A stretch of 64,000 bases of DNA from Paenibacillus chibensis (GTDB lineage Bacteria; Bacillota; Bacilli; Paenibacillales; Paenibacillaceae), in NCBI RefSeq assembly GCF_004001045.1, contig NZ_BIMK01000013.1:1-64000 (forward strand), read 5' to 3'. Made by a program: the position numbers and the translations under genes. The notes beneath the pieces are model-generated. The model ran no database searches, had not been told where the DNA came from, and saw nothing but the letters and a program-made list of their open reading frames with translations. Of the stretch, positions 27,431 to 37,055 are shown piece by piece. The first letter of the stretch is position 1; each line of letters begins with the position of its first letter.

Positions 27431-28207
27431 ATGTTATACTTACCAACCTTTACGCTGGAGGGAAGGACCGCCCTCGTGACCGGCGCTGGCCGCGGGATAG
27501 GCAGGGCCATCGCCATAGGCTTGGCTGAAGCGGGATGCAATGTGGCATTAGTGTCTCGGACGCAGGCGGATCTGGAGGAAACGGCGGATATCATCCGCCA
27601 TAACACGAAGGCCCAAGCCTATGTCATTCCGGCCGATATCACCGACAGGAAACAAATCGAGGGTGCTTTTGAGCAGCTGATAACCGAAACGGGACGCCTG
27701 GATCTGCTCGTGAACAACGCGGGGATGAACATCCGCACGCCGGCACTCGAGGTCACCGACGACCAATGGGAAACGATTGTGCAGACGAATCTGAAGTCCG
27801 CTTTTATCGCATCCCAAACGGCCGGACGTTACATGAAGGAGCATGGCGGCGGCAAAATCATCAATATTTCTTCGGTTGGCGGCCATACCGCGCTTCGTAC
27901 CGGCGTTGTCTACGGATCGACGAAGGCGGCGCTGATCCAAATGACGAAGGTACTGGCGCTGGAATGGGGGAAATACGGGATTCTCGTCAACGCGATTGGA
28001 CCCTGGTATTTCCGGACGCCCCTCACCGAAAAGATCCTGAGCGACGAACAGTACATGCAGGACATTCTTGACCGCACGCCGCTGAAGCGGATCGGGGACC
28101 TGAAAGAGGTCGTGGGTCCTGTCGTGTTCCTGGCATCGGATGCGGCCAACTACATGACGGGTCAAACGCTGCTTGTTGATGGCGGGATGAGTATATACGG
28201 CTTTTAG
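27431..28207 (+). CDS. SDR-family oxidoreductase
   Basis: A 258-residue classical short-chain dehydrogenase. The cofactor loop is TGAGRGIGRAI, the NNAG motif appears as LVNNAGMN, and the catalytic set is Ser in NISSVGG and Tyr-x3-Lys in YGSTKAA. The general pattern is that of gluconate or sugar-alcohol type dehydrogenases, but substrate is not determinable. AAGGAGAGAG precedes the ATG. It lies 34 bases after the acetyltransferase gene on the same strand. Confidence 0.9.
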   Translation: MLYLPTFTLEGRTALVTGAGRGIGRAIAIGLAEAGCNVALVSRTQADLEETADIIRHNTKAQAYVIPADITDRKQIEGAFEQLITETGRLDLLVNNAGMNIRTPALEVTDDQWETIVQTNLKSAFIASQTAGRYMKEHGGGKIINISSVGGHTALRTGVVYGSTKAALIQMTKVLALEWGKYGILVNAIGPWYFRTPLTEKILSDEQYMQDILDRTPLKRIGDLKEVVGPVVFLASDAANYMTGQTLLVDGGMSIYGF

Positions 28208-28221
28208 CTTTTATTCGTTTA

Positions 28222-28252
28222 CTCCCCCCGGGCGGGGTAATATATTTTTGCG
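28222..28252 (+). terminator. Terminator after the SDR gene
   Basis: TTAC-CCCC / GGGG-TAA hairpin with CCG-rich loop followed by ATATTTTT. Confidence 0.6.
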
Positions 28253-28313
28253 CAGCTGCTTGAGAGATACCTGGTTCATACGGAGATATTTTATGAATAA
28301 GGAGGCTTAACAG

Positions 28314-29204
28314 ATGGAAAAACGCATGTTTGGCAATACGGGGATGGAAGTGAGCATCTTAGGTTTTGGCGGCGCCGAAATCGGGCAGGAAAAGGATTTG
28401 TCCAAAGTGGAGGAGCTGCTGAATCAGGCGCTGGATGCCGGACTTAACGTGATTGATACGGCAGAATGCTACGGGGATAGCGAAGAGCTGATCGGCAAAG
28501 CCTTAGGCGCCCGGCGGAATGATTATTACTTATTCACGAAATGCGGCCACGCCACCGGATTTGAAGAAGAAGACTGGGATCCGGTGATGCTGGAGAAAAG
28601 CATAGACCGCAGCCTGAAACGTTTACGGACCGATTACGTGGATGTGATTCATCTGCACAGCTGTTCGGAAAAGATCCTGCGGCAGGGGGCTGTGATCGAG
28701 GTTTTGCAAAAGGCCAAGGAACAGGGAAAGACGCGTTTTATCGGTTATAGCGGTGACCGCACTGACGCGTTGTATGCCGTCCAGACCGGCTTGTTCGACA
28801 GCCTGATGATATCGCTGAACATCGCAGACCAGGAGGCCATTGATCTGACGCTGCCTGAGGCCAGAGAACGGGGGATGGGCATTATAGCCAAACGGCCGGT
28901 CGCCAATGTGGCATGGACATATGAGACTCTTTCGGAAAAGGCGTATCCTTATGTATATTGGCAGCGTCTCAAAGAGCTTCAATATGACTTTCTCTCGGAC
29001 CATGAACAGGCGATCGCAGAGGCGCTGCGCTTCTCGCTCACCATTCCCGGTGTCGACACGTCCATTGTCGGAACGCAGAAGCCCGGAAGATGGGCCGAAA
29101 ACGCCAGGATTTTGCAGACCAGCACCTTGTCTGAGCAGGCGTATGAGGAAATCCGTGCGCGTTGGAAGGAAGTCGCCGGCACTGACTGGGTGGGAAAAAC
29201 TTAA
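28314..29204 (+). CDS. Aldo/keto reductase family oxidoreductase
   Basis: A 296-residue NADPH-dependent aldo-keto reductase. The catalytic tetrad is visible: Asp and Tyr in DTAECYGDSEEL, Lys in LFTKCGH and His in VIHLHSC. The C-terminal cofactor-binding stretch IPGVDTSIVGTQKP is typical. Substrate is unknown. AAGGAGGC precedes the ATG. Confidence 0.9.
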   Translation: MEKRMFGNTGMEVSILGFGGAEIGQEKDLSKVEELLNQALDAGLNVIDTAECYGDSEELIGKALGARRNDYYLFTKCGHATGFEEEDWDPVMLEKSIDRSLKRLRTDYVDVIHLHSCSEKILRQGAVIEVLQKAKEQGKTRFIGYSGDRTDALYAVQTGLFDSLMISLNIADQEAIDLTLPEARERGMGIIAKRPVANVAWTYETLSEKAYPYVYWQRLKELQYDFLSDHEQAIAEALRFSLTIPGVDTSIVGTQKPGRWAENARILQTSTLSEQAYEEIRARWKEVAGTDWVGKT

Positions 29205-29226
29205 GTCCCGGGGGGGAGCAAGCCGC

Positions 29227-29258
29227 AAAAAGCGTGGCCATAAAGGCCACGCTTTTTT
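29227..29258 (+). terminator. Terminator after the aldo/keto reductase gene
   Basis: Perfect 13-bp stem AAAAAGCGTGGCC / GGCCACGCTTTTT with loop ATAAA. Confidence 0.93.
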
Positions 29259-29271
29259 ATAAAATTACAAC

Positions 29272-29291
29272 ATATGAAAAATTCACAATAG
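29272..29291 (+). repeat. 20-bp direct repeat, left copy
   Basis: ATATGAAAAATTCACAATAG. It is identical to 31041-31060, on the other side of the amidohydrolase gene. The core TGAAAAATTCA is an inverted repeat. Confidence 0.85.
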
Positions 29292-29383
29292 TTTCGGTGA
29301 AAGTTGATGTTTAACCGGTAATGAAATGGACCAATCATGATAAATAGATTCGTAACGAAAATAACAAAAATGGAGGAGAAGAC

Positions 29384-30976
29384 GTGGGAACGTTATGGCA
29401 GGGCGGCACCATCTATACCATGCAGCAAGAACATCATACGGTAGAAGCGGTATACACCGAAGAAGGTAAGATCAAGGATATCGGCGACGCGGCCATCCTG
29501 GCGCGAACCTATGAGCAACACATTACCGAAATACATGACTTGGCCGGTGGAGTCATGTTTCCCGGATGGGTAGACAGCCATATGCATTTAATCGGCCACG
29601 GCGAGACCTTTTTGAAGCTCCAGCTCGGAAGCTGCAGCAGTGTGGAGGAGGTATTGGAGGCCGTACGGATCCAGTCCGAGCTGCTTCCTGATGGGATGTG
29701 GATCATCGGGGAAGGCTGGAACGAGAATGATTGGGCCGAGCGTGTGATCCCGCAGCGAAGTCTGCTGGATCTTGCCGCGCCCAGGCACCCGGTCATGTTA
29801 AGAAGAGTGTGCAGGCATGTCCTTGCGGCAAACAGCGCGGCGCTTAAGGCGGCAGGAATCGACGAGCATTCGCATGCTCCGGCAGGCGGCGTACTGGAAA
29901 GGGATCCGTCGGGGAGACTCAATGGAATCATAAAAGAACAAGCCCAGGAGAGAATGTTATCTGCGGTACCCGGCGTGACGGAAGAATATTTGGAGGCGGC
30001 GCTCACGGCGGCTATCGAGGATTGCTGGTCCAAGGGCCTGACAGGCTGCCATACCGAGGATTTGAGCTATTACGGCGGCTCCGTTCGCACGATGCGTGCT
30101 TTTCACAAGGTTATCCATGACCGCAACAAAGCTTTCAAAGCTCATCTGCTGGTACACCATTTGGCTCTGGACGAATGGCTCGAAGCAGGCCGAGGAGCGG
30201 AGTTTGCATCGGAGCTGATCGAATTCGGGGCAATGAAGCTGTTTGCGGACGGGGCGCTTGGCGGCAGAACGGCATTGCTGAGCCGGCCATATGCGGATGA
30301 TCCCTCGACATCCGGCGTTGCCGTACATAGCGATGAAGCTTTGGAAGAGCTGGTGATCCGGGCAAGGGAGCTCGGCATGGCCGTGGCTTCGCATGCGATC
30401 GGAGACGGAGCGGCGGAGAAGGTCTTGCATTACTTCGAGAAGCACCCTTGTCCGGAAGGCCGAAGAGATCGGCTGATTCACGGTCAGATTTTACGCCCGG
30501 AGCTGGTGGAACAAATGAAGAAGCTGCCCGTCATCACGGACATCCAGCCCAGCTTCGTGACATCCGATTTTCCATGGGTGCTGGACCGGGTAGGGGAGGC
30601 AGAGGGGCTCCTGATCTATGCTTGGAAAACGTTGCTGGAGCAAGGGATTCCATGTGCCGGCGGCTCCGACGCACCGATCGAGAAAGTATCGCCGCTGGAG
30701 GGCATCCATGCCGCTGTCACGCGCACCAAGCCGCACCAAGCCACAGTGTATGGCGAACAAGAGCGACTTAGCCTATTCGAAGCGGTCTCATTGTATACAA
30801 GGGGAAGCGCCTATGCGATTCATCATGAACACGATCGGGGTATGATCGAAAAGGGGCACGCCGCGGACTTTACCGTTCTCAAAGAGGATCCATTTCACCA
30901 AGGACCAGAGGTTCTGCTGCAGGATATCATTCAAATGACAGTGATTAACGGGAACATCGTCTTTGGAGGAAAATAA
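29384..30976 (+). CDS. YtcJ-type metal-dependent amidohydrolase
   Basis: A 530-residue amidohydrolase of the amidohydrolase_3/YtcJ group, predicted cytoplasmic. Metal ligands: His pair in GWVDSHMHLIGHGE, Lys or carboxylate region KLFADGALGGRTAL, His in ASHAIGDGA and in IHGQIL, and Asp in GSDAPIEKVSPL. The C-terminal return to the small beta domain (DFTVLKEDPF) is normal. It probably hydrolyses an amide or cyclic amide; the substrate is unknown. The start is GTG with GGAGGAGAA upstream. Exact 20-bp repeats lie at both sides of the gene. Confidence 0.88.
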   Translation: MGTLWQGGTIYTMQQEHHTVEAVYTEEGKIKDIGDAAILARTYEQHITEIHDLAGGVMFPGWVDSHMHLIGHGETFLKLQLGSCSSVEEVLEAVRIQSELLPDGMWIIGEGWNENDWAERVIPQRSLLDLAAPRHPVMLRRVCRHVLAANSAALKAAGIDEHSHAPAGGVLERDPSGRLNGIIKEQAQERMLSAVPGVTEEYLEAALTAAIEDCWSKGLTGCHTEDLSYYGGSVRTMRAFHKVIHDRNKAFKAHLLVHHLALDEWLEAGRGAEFASELIEFGAMKLFADGALGGRTALLSRPYADDPSTSGVAVHSDEALEELVIRARELGMAVASHAIGDGAAEKVLHYFEKHPCPEGRRDRLIHGQILRPELVEQMKKLPVITDIQPSFVTSDFPWVLDRVGEAEGLLIYAWKTLLEQGIPCAGGSDAPIEKVSPLEGIHAAVTRTKPHQATVYGEQERLSLFEAVSLYTRGSAYAIHHEHDRGMIEKGHAADFTVLKEDPFHQGPEVLLQDIIQMTVINGNIVFGGK

Positions 30977-31040
30977 AATCTGAGAGGAAGATTATGCTCT
31001 AAAAGAAGGAGATAACCTTTTTACAGATGATAATTTCAAT

Positions 31041-31060
31041 ATATGAAAAATTCACAATAG
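31041..31060 (+). repeat. 20-bp direct repeat, right copy
   Basis: Exact copy of 29272-29291, 65 bases after the amidohydrolase stop. Confidence 0.85.
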
Positions 31061-31153
31061 AATAAGCATTTAAACGCATCTCGCTCATTCCAGCCTAACT
31101 CAACCTATCGAGGATTCTATCAACAAAATATCGTCTCAAAACGTCCATAGAAG

Positions 31154-31176
31154 ACATAAATATAATTATGTAAACT
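31154..31176 (+). repeat. Dif-like dyad, copy 2
   Basis: ACATAA-ATATAA-TTATGT dyad extended to TTATGTAAACT on the right. 23 bases are identical to copy 4 at 62862-62884. Confidence 0.8.
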
Positions 31177-31213
31177 TATTTATTTTATGGATTCAAGTTA
31201 GAGATTAGCCGAA

Positions 31214-31570
31214 ATGAGGCGAACAAGCAGGGAGGTGCTTACCACGGAGCATATAACGAGTCTGGAGCAAGTAAAAAACAGTACCAAGGAACATCCGCTT
31301 TTACTGCTTCTGATAAAAACCGATCATTGCGGTGTCTGTGACAGCGTCATGGCGAAGCTCGAAGATCTGCTGCCGATCTATCCGCAAGTGCAGGGTATGT
31401 ATATCCGCATGGAGGAAGCGCCGGATTTATCCGGTGAATATCTCGTTTTTACAGCGCCGACGCTGCTGTTGTTCGTGGAAGGGAAGGAAGTCTTCCGCCA
31501 ATCCCGATTCATTCTTATGGGTGATGTGGGGAAGCAGCTGCAGGGATGGAGCGAAGCTTTGAATCCATAG
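31214..31570 (+). CDS. Thioredoxin-like protein with CGVC motif
   Basis: A protein of up to 118 residues with a thioredoxin fold: LLLIKTDHCGVCDSVMAKLE carries the redox CxxC, and TAPTLLLFVEG holds the cis-Pro loop. It probably reduces cytoplasmic disulfides or bacillithiol-type conjugates. The start is uncertain. ATG at 31214 has no ribosome site. A strong AGGGAGG at 31229-31235 is 8 bases before an in-frame ACG (31244) that would begin (M)EHITSLEQV. ACG could be a rare start or a mutated ATG. Confidence 0.78.
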   Translation: MRRTSREVLTTEHITSLEQVKNSTKEHPLLLLLIKTDHCGVCDSVMAKLEDLLPIYPQVQGMYIRMEEAPDLSGEYLVFTAPTLLLFVEGKEVFRQSRFILMGDVGKQLQGWSEALNP

Positions 31571-31637
31571 ATTCCCCGTCCCTGTCCTAATACAACCCTT
31601 GATCTGCATATACATGTAGAAGAGGGAGAGTGACGTT

Positions 31638-31985
31638 ATGGATACGATCGTCAAAAGATATTACCAGCTTAAGGAGAAGCAAAGAGAGACCGAGCAGGAG
31701 CTGAAAGAGCTTCGAGAGCAGATCTTGGCCTTTTGCACGGAGAAGAAAACATCGGAATTTGCGGCCGGCCCGTTTCGTGTAAAGCTGATTTCGCAGTCTC
31801 GTAAGGAGTATGATGACGCCAAGCTGTATGAGGCTCTGCCAGATCTGGAATTGTGGCGTCTGCTGTCCAAATCGGATGCATCGAAAATCGCTGGTCTCAT
31901 CAAGCTAGGCGTGATCCAAGAGGATCGACTGCAGAATACGTATGATGTGAAGCAGGTAACGCTGCTTCAGGTTGATAAAAAATAA
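31638..31985 (+). CDS. Small coiled-coil protein, unrecognised
   Basis: A 115-residue protein. The first 40 residues form a charged coiled coil (RYYQLKEKQRETEQELKELR). The second half, with FRVKLISQSRKEYDDAKLYE and a KSDASKIAGLIKLGVI helix, looks like a small alpha-beta domain. There is no signal peptide and I know no family. AGAGGGAGAG precedes the ATG. It lies 67 bases after the thioredoxin-like gene. Confidence 0.7.
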   Translation: MDTIVKRYYQLKEKQRETEQELKELREQILAFCTEKKTSEFAAGPFRVKLISQSRKEYDDAKLYEALPDLELWRLLSKSDASKIAGLIKLGVIQEDRLQNTYDVKQVTLLQVDKK

Positions 31986-32038
31986 AGGTTATTAAAGCAG
32001 CATTTAGAGAATGGGAGAATACAAAAGCAGTCATAAAT

Positions 32039-32079
32039 AAACAGCAGGTCCGCTGGTATTCAGCGGCCTGCTGTTTTTG
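32039..32079. terminator. Terminator between the small coiled-coil gene and the protease gene
   Basis: AAACAGCAGG-CCGCTG / CAGCGG-CTGCTGTTTTT hairpin with a good T tail on the plus strand and a weaker one on the minus strand. It serves convergent genes. Confidence 0.85.
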
Positions 32080-32108
32080 TCTAGAGATAATAACGCTACG
32101 ACATCCCT

Positions 32109-35100
32109 TTATTTCGACTGCAAATCCTGAAGTACGCGGTACAGTATGACGCCTGCTTCTGCCCGGGTCAGCTTGCCTTTCGGATTAAAGGTCTGATCCG
32201 GATTGCCTTTCAGATAGCCTTTTTGCACGGCATACAGAATCGCGGCTTTGGCATCCGGAGAAATGCTGCCTTGGTCTTTAAAGGAAAGCTCTGAAGCAGA
32301 CGCTGTCCCTTCGGCGCCAAGTGCATTGGCAAGCAGAATGGCAAGCTCTTCGCGAGTCAGTGGGTGATTGGATCCCGTTTCTGCTGCGCGGTCGGTCCAT
32401 GTCTTGCCGGTACCGAGAAGACGGTCGAGCAAGGACAGGAATTCAGCCTGTGTTACTTGATCATTCGGCTTGTACGTATCGGTCGTATCTTTGCCGTTCG
32501 CCAAGTAATGGGAAGCAATCACCTCGACCTCGTTTTTGGCCCAGTGATTCGCAAGATCCGCGAACGATTTGGATACTTCCGCCGCTCCGAATGCGCCAAG
32601 CTTCGCAGTTTGGAACCTAACGAAGGCTGATCCATTCGAACCTGCGGCGAAGTAGTTCCATTGGCCGCTGTTGCTTTGCGAGAAGACCCCAACCTTGCTG
32701 CGGTTCGTCACTTTAGATGGATCGATCGACAGCGTAATGGATACCGGAGTGGTCAATGCGGAAGCAGGTTCGGCAATAGTCAGGGCACCCGAAACGAATT
32801 TTACATTTCCGCCGGACGGCGCCTGCGGTACACCTGCAGGGCTGCTGCTGTAGCTGAGGCTCAGATTAAAGCCATCCTTCGTCACGAAGCTCTTGATTTC
32901 TCCCGCAGGGATATTGATTTCAAAACCATTTCCTTTGATGCTCAGCGGTTTGCCGCTTTTCATCAATTGGTCGGCAAGCGCACTGCTGAACTGAATGCTT
33001 AATGGGTGATAGTTTTCGGCTTTTACGTCCGAAACATCGATGATAACCGATTTGCTGACATTGTTCAGTTGACCAGTGATATAAGCGGAGTCGATGCTCA
33101 GAACTGCCGTCTTTTGATCGCCGCTGCCTTTTTCCGTCAACGTGCCGGAAGTTTGTTTGGTTCCTGCTGGCGTGGACGGGGCAGGGGCAGGAGTGAAACC
33201 TCCACTCGAAGAGGATCCGCCAGGGCTAGTTCCCGGATCCGTTCCAGGATCTGTGCCTGGGTCCGTACCCGGATCCGGATTTGGTTTCGGGCAAGGGCTG
33301 AGCGTAGCCCTAACGATGGTTTCAGCTGTCGGTTCGTTGGAGCTTGAAGCAAATATTTTTTGAATAACGTGTTCATTACCCGATACTGCTGCAGGATCAG
33401 TTTCCTCGAATGCTGCAGGTACTGCGGTATTTCCGTGAGCATTCGATTGCAGTTCTCCAGGTTCTGTTTGTGGATCTGTAGAACCAGCAGGATCTATCGG
33501 CTCAGGGCTAGGGTTAGCAGAATCCGGTTGCCCTGCTGGAGGCGTATCATTTCCTCCATTGCTGGAGCCATTGTCAGCTGGCTTAGGGATGATTTTGATT
33601 ACCTCAGGTGATGATACAGCGGCCGTAACCTGTTTGTCATTTTCGTCTTTTACTACGACATTTTTAAGAGTAAATGAGTAGTCGCCTGGCTCTGTACCAC
33701 TAAAAGTAAGCTTTGCAAAATCATCCAAATTTGCAGGGGGATCCATTTTGAATTCGTAATGTACCAAGTTGGTTTTGGAATCAGGACCTGGCTCCGCAGC
33801 CGTGTTGTCAGCTGAAATGATTTCTACTCCTTTGTGAAGCGGAGAAGGTTCAACTGCAATAAGTCTGGCATCGTATTCGACATCAAAGCTAATGGTTTTG
33901 ACCGCAGGTTTTCCTCCAAAACCAACGTTGATATGGATAGGTTCTTCTGCCATGACCTCTTTTTTCTCAGGATGCCAGATTACCTTGGTATCTTCCGGCA
34001 CTGGCTTGTAGATATCCACTTCGTATGTTTTAGCTGGTGCGGCAGAGCCATTTCCAGCGTCATCATATACGAAAAGTTCTACTTTATTTTCACCGATATT
34101 TAACGGAACTTCGACATTGAAATTTCCTTTGCTGTCGATTGTGCCATTGTATTCCTTCAATTTTTCATCGGATTTTAGTCCGGACTTGGCTTTAACATGG
34201 ACGAGATCAGATAGATTGGTTCCATCATAAAGAAGATCAATGAGCAGATCTTCCTCAATGGACCCCTGAAGGATTCCGATGTCTGGCTTCTCAGATGATA
34301 TCATTACGTTTTCCGGCAAGATAGCTTTAGGAGGCGTGTTGTCGACGACAAACTCCGTTAATGAATCCAAAATAAGCGTAGGCTCATCCTCGCTACCTTC
34401 ATATATTGCAGGAATCAACGCATATACCCCATCAGATTGGATTTTTTCTAAACCATTTTCACTATTATAAGATCCATCCCAATCAAACGAATAATAGAAA
34501 GGGTCTTTGGAAGAATCAAATTTGTCGTTATAAACGACACCTGCCACTTCCGCATGATCCTCTTCATCAAATGATACCAACGCGAAGACATAATCCTTGA
34601 GTTTTTTATTCACTGAATAATAAACCTCAGTACCTTTACCACCTTCAGCGGTAGAAAGGTAGATTGGATCCACTTCAAGGTTCGTAATCGCATCCAGATC
34701 GTACTTTTTGCCAACATAAACGCTAAATGGAACGTGCAGTTGATGGCCAGTTGTAACATTGGTAAACTCCAGTTGTCCGTCATAAATCCCCTCATCAGTT
34801 CCTTCTGGAATTTGAAGCGTTACGTTTACAGATACCGAATCTTGATCTGACTTGATATGGATATCGCAACTGTCCGGTACGAGGGACAAGGAGCTGTTGC
34901 TGCTCCAATTAGTGTAAACGGCGTAGCGTTGGTCCTTGTGCGCAATATTATCAATTGAAATTTCTCTTGTCACGGTTGAGCCAGCGCCTTGCTGCCCGAA
35001 GGACAAACTGCCCGAGTACGCAGCTACGCGAGTCTTATCCTGAAGCTGTACCGGTAGTTCTTCTTTTACTTTGACAATGGCTTGGGCCTCAGCGGAATTT

Positions 35101-37055
35101 TTAATGTCAACACGGCCGGCACCTTGTTCGTATACATTATACTGATGATTATTTCGATCTTTGATCAGCAGTGCGTTATTCGTCAGCAGCGCCTTGATTT
35201 GGTCAGGTTGTAAATTCAGACCTTCCTTGCGTGTCTTTTCAAGCAAGAGTGCTGCCGAACCTGCGACATGCGGTGACGCCATGCTGGTACCTTGCAAATC
35301 CTCATAAGCTTTGGAGTAATCTCCACCTACCTCGAATGCCGGAATAGAAGAACGAATTCCGACGCCCGGAGCGGTAATATCCGGCTTGATCGTATAGTTA
35401 GGAAGTGCAGGGCCTCGAGAGCTAAGGTCGGCAAGAAGATCCTTCTCTGCTTTGTATTCAAATGTGACCTGACTATTTCCGGCTTTGACGGCATCACGCA
35501 ACTGTTCCCCCAGCTCCTTGCTGACGGTATACGTCGGTATGACCTGAGCTGCGCCTTCAATGGTCGCTCCACCAATTTCTCCGGTGGCATTGTTGTATAT
35601 GATGACGGCTTTGGCCCCGTTCTTGGCCGCGTTTACGGTTTTATCGGCAAAAGAAATTTCACCGCGCTGAACCAATACGGTTTTGTCCTTCACATCAAGT
35701 CCTGTATAGTCTTGAGGTTTACCCAAACCTGCGATAACCAGATTAAGCTGTTCGCCGGCGGTTTCCAGTTTAGTCGAACCGGCTGCCAGTTGAGCGTATA
35801 CAATACCGACAGAGGCTGATTTAAAAATTGGCGTTTGCAGTGGCGGTGTCGAAGCGCCTACGGAAATAGCCAGCTGAGCAGCGGCCGGACTGCCGACTGT
35901 TTCTGGATTCGGACCTTCGTTGCCGTTGGATAGCACGACCGTGACGCCCGACAACGCTGCGTTATCCGCGGCTATGGCGTCCGGCGAGTAGGAATTGTTC
36001 GTTTTGGATCCGAGGGAGAGGTTGATGACGTCCATGCCGTCGCTCACAGCTCTTTCGATGCCAGCGATGACATTTTCGGTGCTTCCTCTGCCATAAGGAC
36101 CCAGAACGCGATACACATGCAGCTCGGATTCAGGAGCGACGCCACGGACCCAGCCTTTGCCGGCATCCGGATGCTCGGGATCTCCTTGTCCGGCTACTGT
36201 GCCGGATACGTGGGTACCATGCAGCGTTTCATAGGAGCTACCGTTTACGGGGCCTTTTCCAGGAACGGGCAAGGTTTCCATGGGATCGTCGTCGTTATCC
36301 ACGAAATCGTAGCCGCCTTTATAGGCGCCTTTCAAGCTGGGATGATTGTAATCGATGCCGGTATCAATGACGCCGACCTTAATACCTTGGCCTTTATAAC
36401 CCGAGTCCCACATGTCATTGGCACCAATCAACGGCGCGCTTTCATCCATATTTGCCTCAACGTCATGACCATCAGCGATCGGGAGGGCATGAACCTCTTC
36501 GTTCGGGAAAACGGCTTTGACGTTAGGCAGCGTCAGCAGCTTATCCACCTGATTTGCCGGCAGCGTCAGAGCATAACCGTTAAAGACTTTAGAGTATTCG
36601 CGTTTGAATGAGGCACCCGTTTTAGCGATGGCCGCGGATTTGAACGCAGAATGCTCCTGATTCAAAATGCTGCTGTAGCTGCCCAGGGAAGAGCGCGAAC
36701 GCGCCGAAGGACTGACTTCGTATACCTTGAGCGGATCGTTCTTCAGCTGGACAATGACCGGTACCGGCTCGCTGCTGTCCGAAGACCCGACATAGTTTTG
36801 CGGACCCGCTTCGGCAGCAGCCGACAGGGCGGAGAATTGCGATGGCTTTAAGAGTGACTTGGCTTGAGCATCCAGTTCCTTGCCGTTAAGGTTGTTTTGC
36901 TTGAGAAGAGCTTCGATTTGGGCTTTCAGGTGATCCGGCAGCTTGTCCGATCCCGAGGCAGCCAAAGCAGGGTGGGGGTATGTAATTCCGACGGCGAGAA
37001 TCGTGCTCAGCAGCAGGGTCGAAGACTTACGAATGATCGATGTGCTTTTTAGCAA
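32109..37055 (-). CDS. Giant cell-surface S8 serine protease with cohesin-like and SLH domains
   Basis: A 1,648-residue subtilase. Order: signal peptide (1-33), I9-like propeptide (about 95-190), S8 domain with Asp231 (VIDTGIDYNHPS), His282 (HGTHVSG), Asn379 and Ser591 (GTSMASPHVAG), and a PA insert near 415-535. Fn3-like and beta-sandwich modules follow. A cohesin-like module near 1030-1150 (VEYDARLIAVEPSPL) comes next, then a (PGTD)-type linker and SLH-like modules at the C-terminus (FADLANHWAKNEVEVI, FNPKGKLTRAEAGVILYRVL). It is secreted, self-processed and held on the wall polymer. The TTG start at 37055 has GGAGG 8 bases upstream. Confidence 0.93.
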   Translation of the reverse strand: MLKSTSIIRKSSTLLLSTILAVGITYPHPALAASGSDKLPDHLKAQIEALLKQNNLNGKELDAQAKSLLKPSQFSALSAAAEAGPQNYVGSSDSSEPVPVIVQLKNDPLKVYEVSPSARSRSSLGSYSSILNQEHSAFKSAAIAKTGASFKREYSKVFNGYALTLPANQVDKLLTLPNVKAVFPNEEVHALPIADGHDVEANMDESAPLIGANDMWDSGYKGQGIKVGVIDTGIDYNHPSLKGAYKGGYDFVDNDDDPMETLPVPGKGPVNGSSYETLHGTHVSGTVAGQGDPEHPDAGKGWVRGVAPESELHVYRVLGPYGRGSTENVIAGIERAVSDGMDVINLSLGSKTNNSYSPDAIAADNAALSGVTVVLSNGNEGPNPETVGSPAAAQLAISVGASTPPLQTPIFKSASVGIVYAQLAAGSTKLETAGEQLNLVIAGLGKPQDYTGLDVKDKTVLVQRGEISFADKTVNAAKNGAKAVIIYNNATGEIGGATIEGAAQVIPTYTVSKELGEQLRDAVKAGNSQVTFEYKAEKDLLADLSSRGPALPNYTIKPDITAPGVGIRSSIPAFEVGGDYSKAYEDLQGTSMASPHVAGSAALLLEKTRKEGLNLQPDQIKALLTNNALLIKDRNNHQYNVYEQGAGRVDIKNSAEAQAIVKVKEELPVQLQDKTRVAAYSGSLSFGQQGAGSTVTREISIDNIAHKDQRYAVYTNWSSNSSLSLVPDSCDIHIKSDQDSVSVNVTLQIPEGTDEGIYDGQLEFTNVTTGHQLHVPFSVYVGKKYDLDAITNLEVDPIYLSTAEGGKGTEVYYSVNKKLKDYVFALVSFDEEDHAEVAGVVYNDKFDSSKDPFYYSFDWDGSYNSENGLEKIQSDGVYALIPAIYEGSEDEPTLILDSLTEFVVDNTPPKAILPENVMISSEKPDIGILQGSIEEDLLIDLLYDGTNLSDLVHVKAKSGLKSDEKLKEYNGTIDSKGNFNVEVPLNIGENKVELFVYDDAGNGSAAPAKTYEVDIYKPVPEDTKVIWHPEKKEVMAEEPIHINVGFGGKPAVKTISFDVEYDARLIAVEPSPLHKGVEIISADNTAAEPGPDSKTNLVHYEFKMDPPANLDDFAKLTFSGTEPGDYSFTLKNVVVKDENDKQVTAAVSSPEVIKIIPKPADNGSSNGGNDTPPAGQPDSANPSPEPIDPAGSTDPQTEPGELQSNAHGNTAVPAAFEETDPAAVSGNEHVIQKIFASSSNEPTAETIVRATLSPCPKPNPDPGTDPGTDPGTDPGTSPGGSSSSGGFTPAPAPSTPAGTKQTSGTLTEKGSGDQKTAVLSIDSAYITGQLNNVSKSVIIDVSDVKAENYHPLSIQFSSALADQLMKSGKPLSIKGNGFEINIPAGEIKSFVTKDGFNLSLSYSSSPAGVPQAPSGGNVKFVSGALTIAEPASALTTPVSITLSIDPSKVTNRSKVGVFSQSNSGQWNYFAAGSNGSAFVRFQTAKLGAFGAAEVSKSFADLANHWAKNEVEVIASHYLANGKDTTDTYKPNDQVTQAEFLSLLDRLLGTGKTWTDRAAETGSNHPLTREELAILLANALGAEGTASASELSFKDQGSISPDAKAAILYAVQKGYLKGNPDQTFNPKGKLTRAEAGVILYRVLQDLQSK

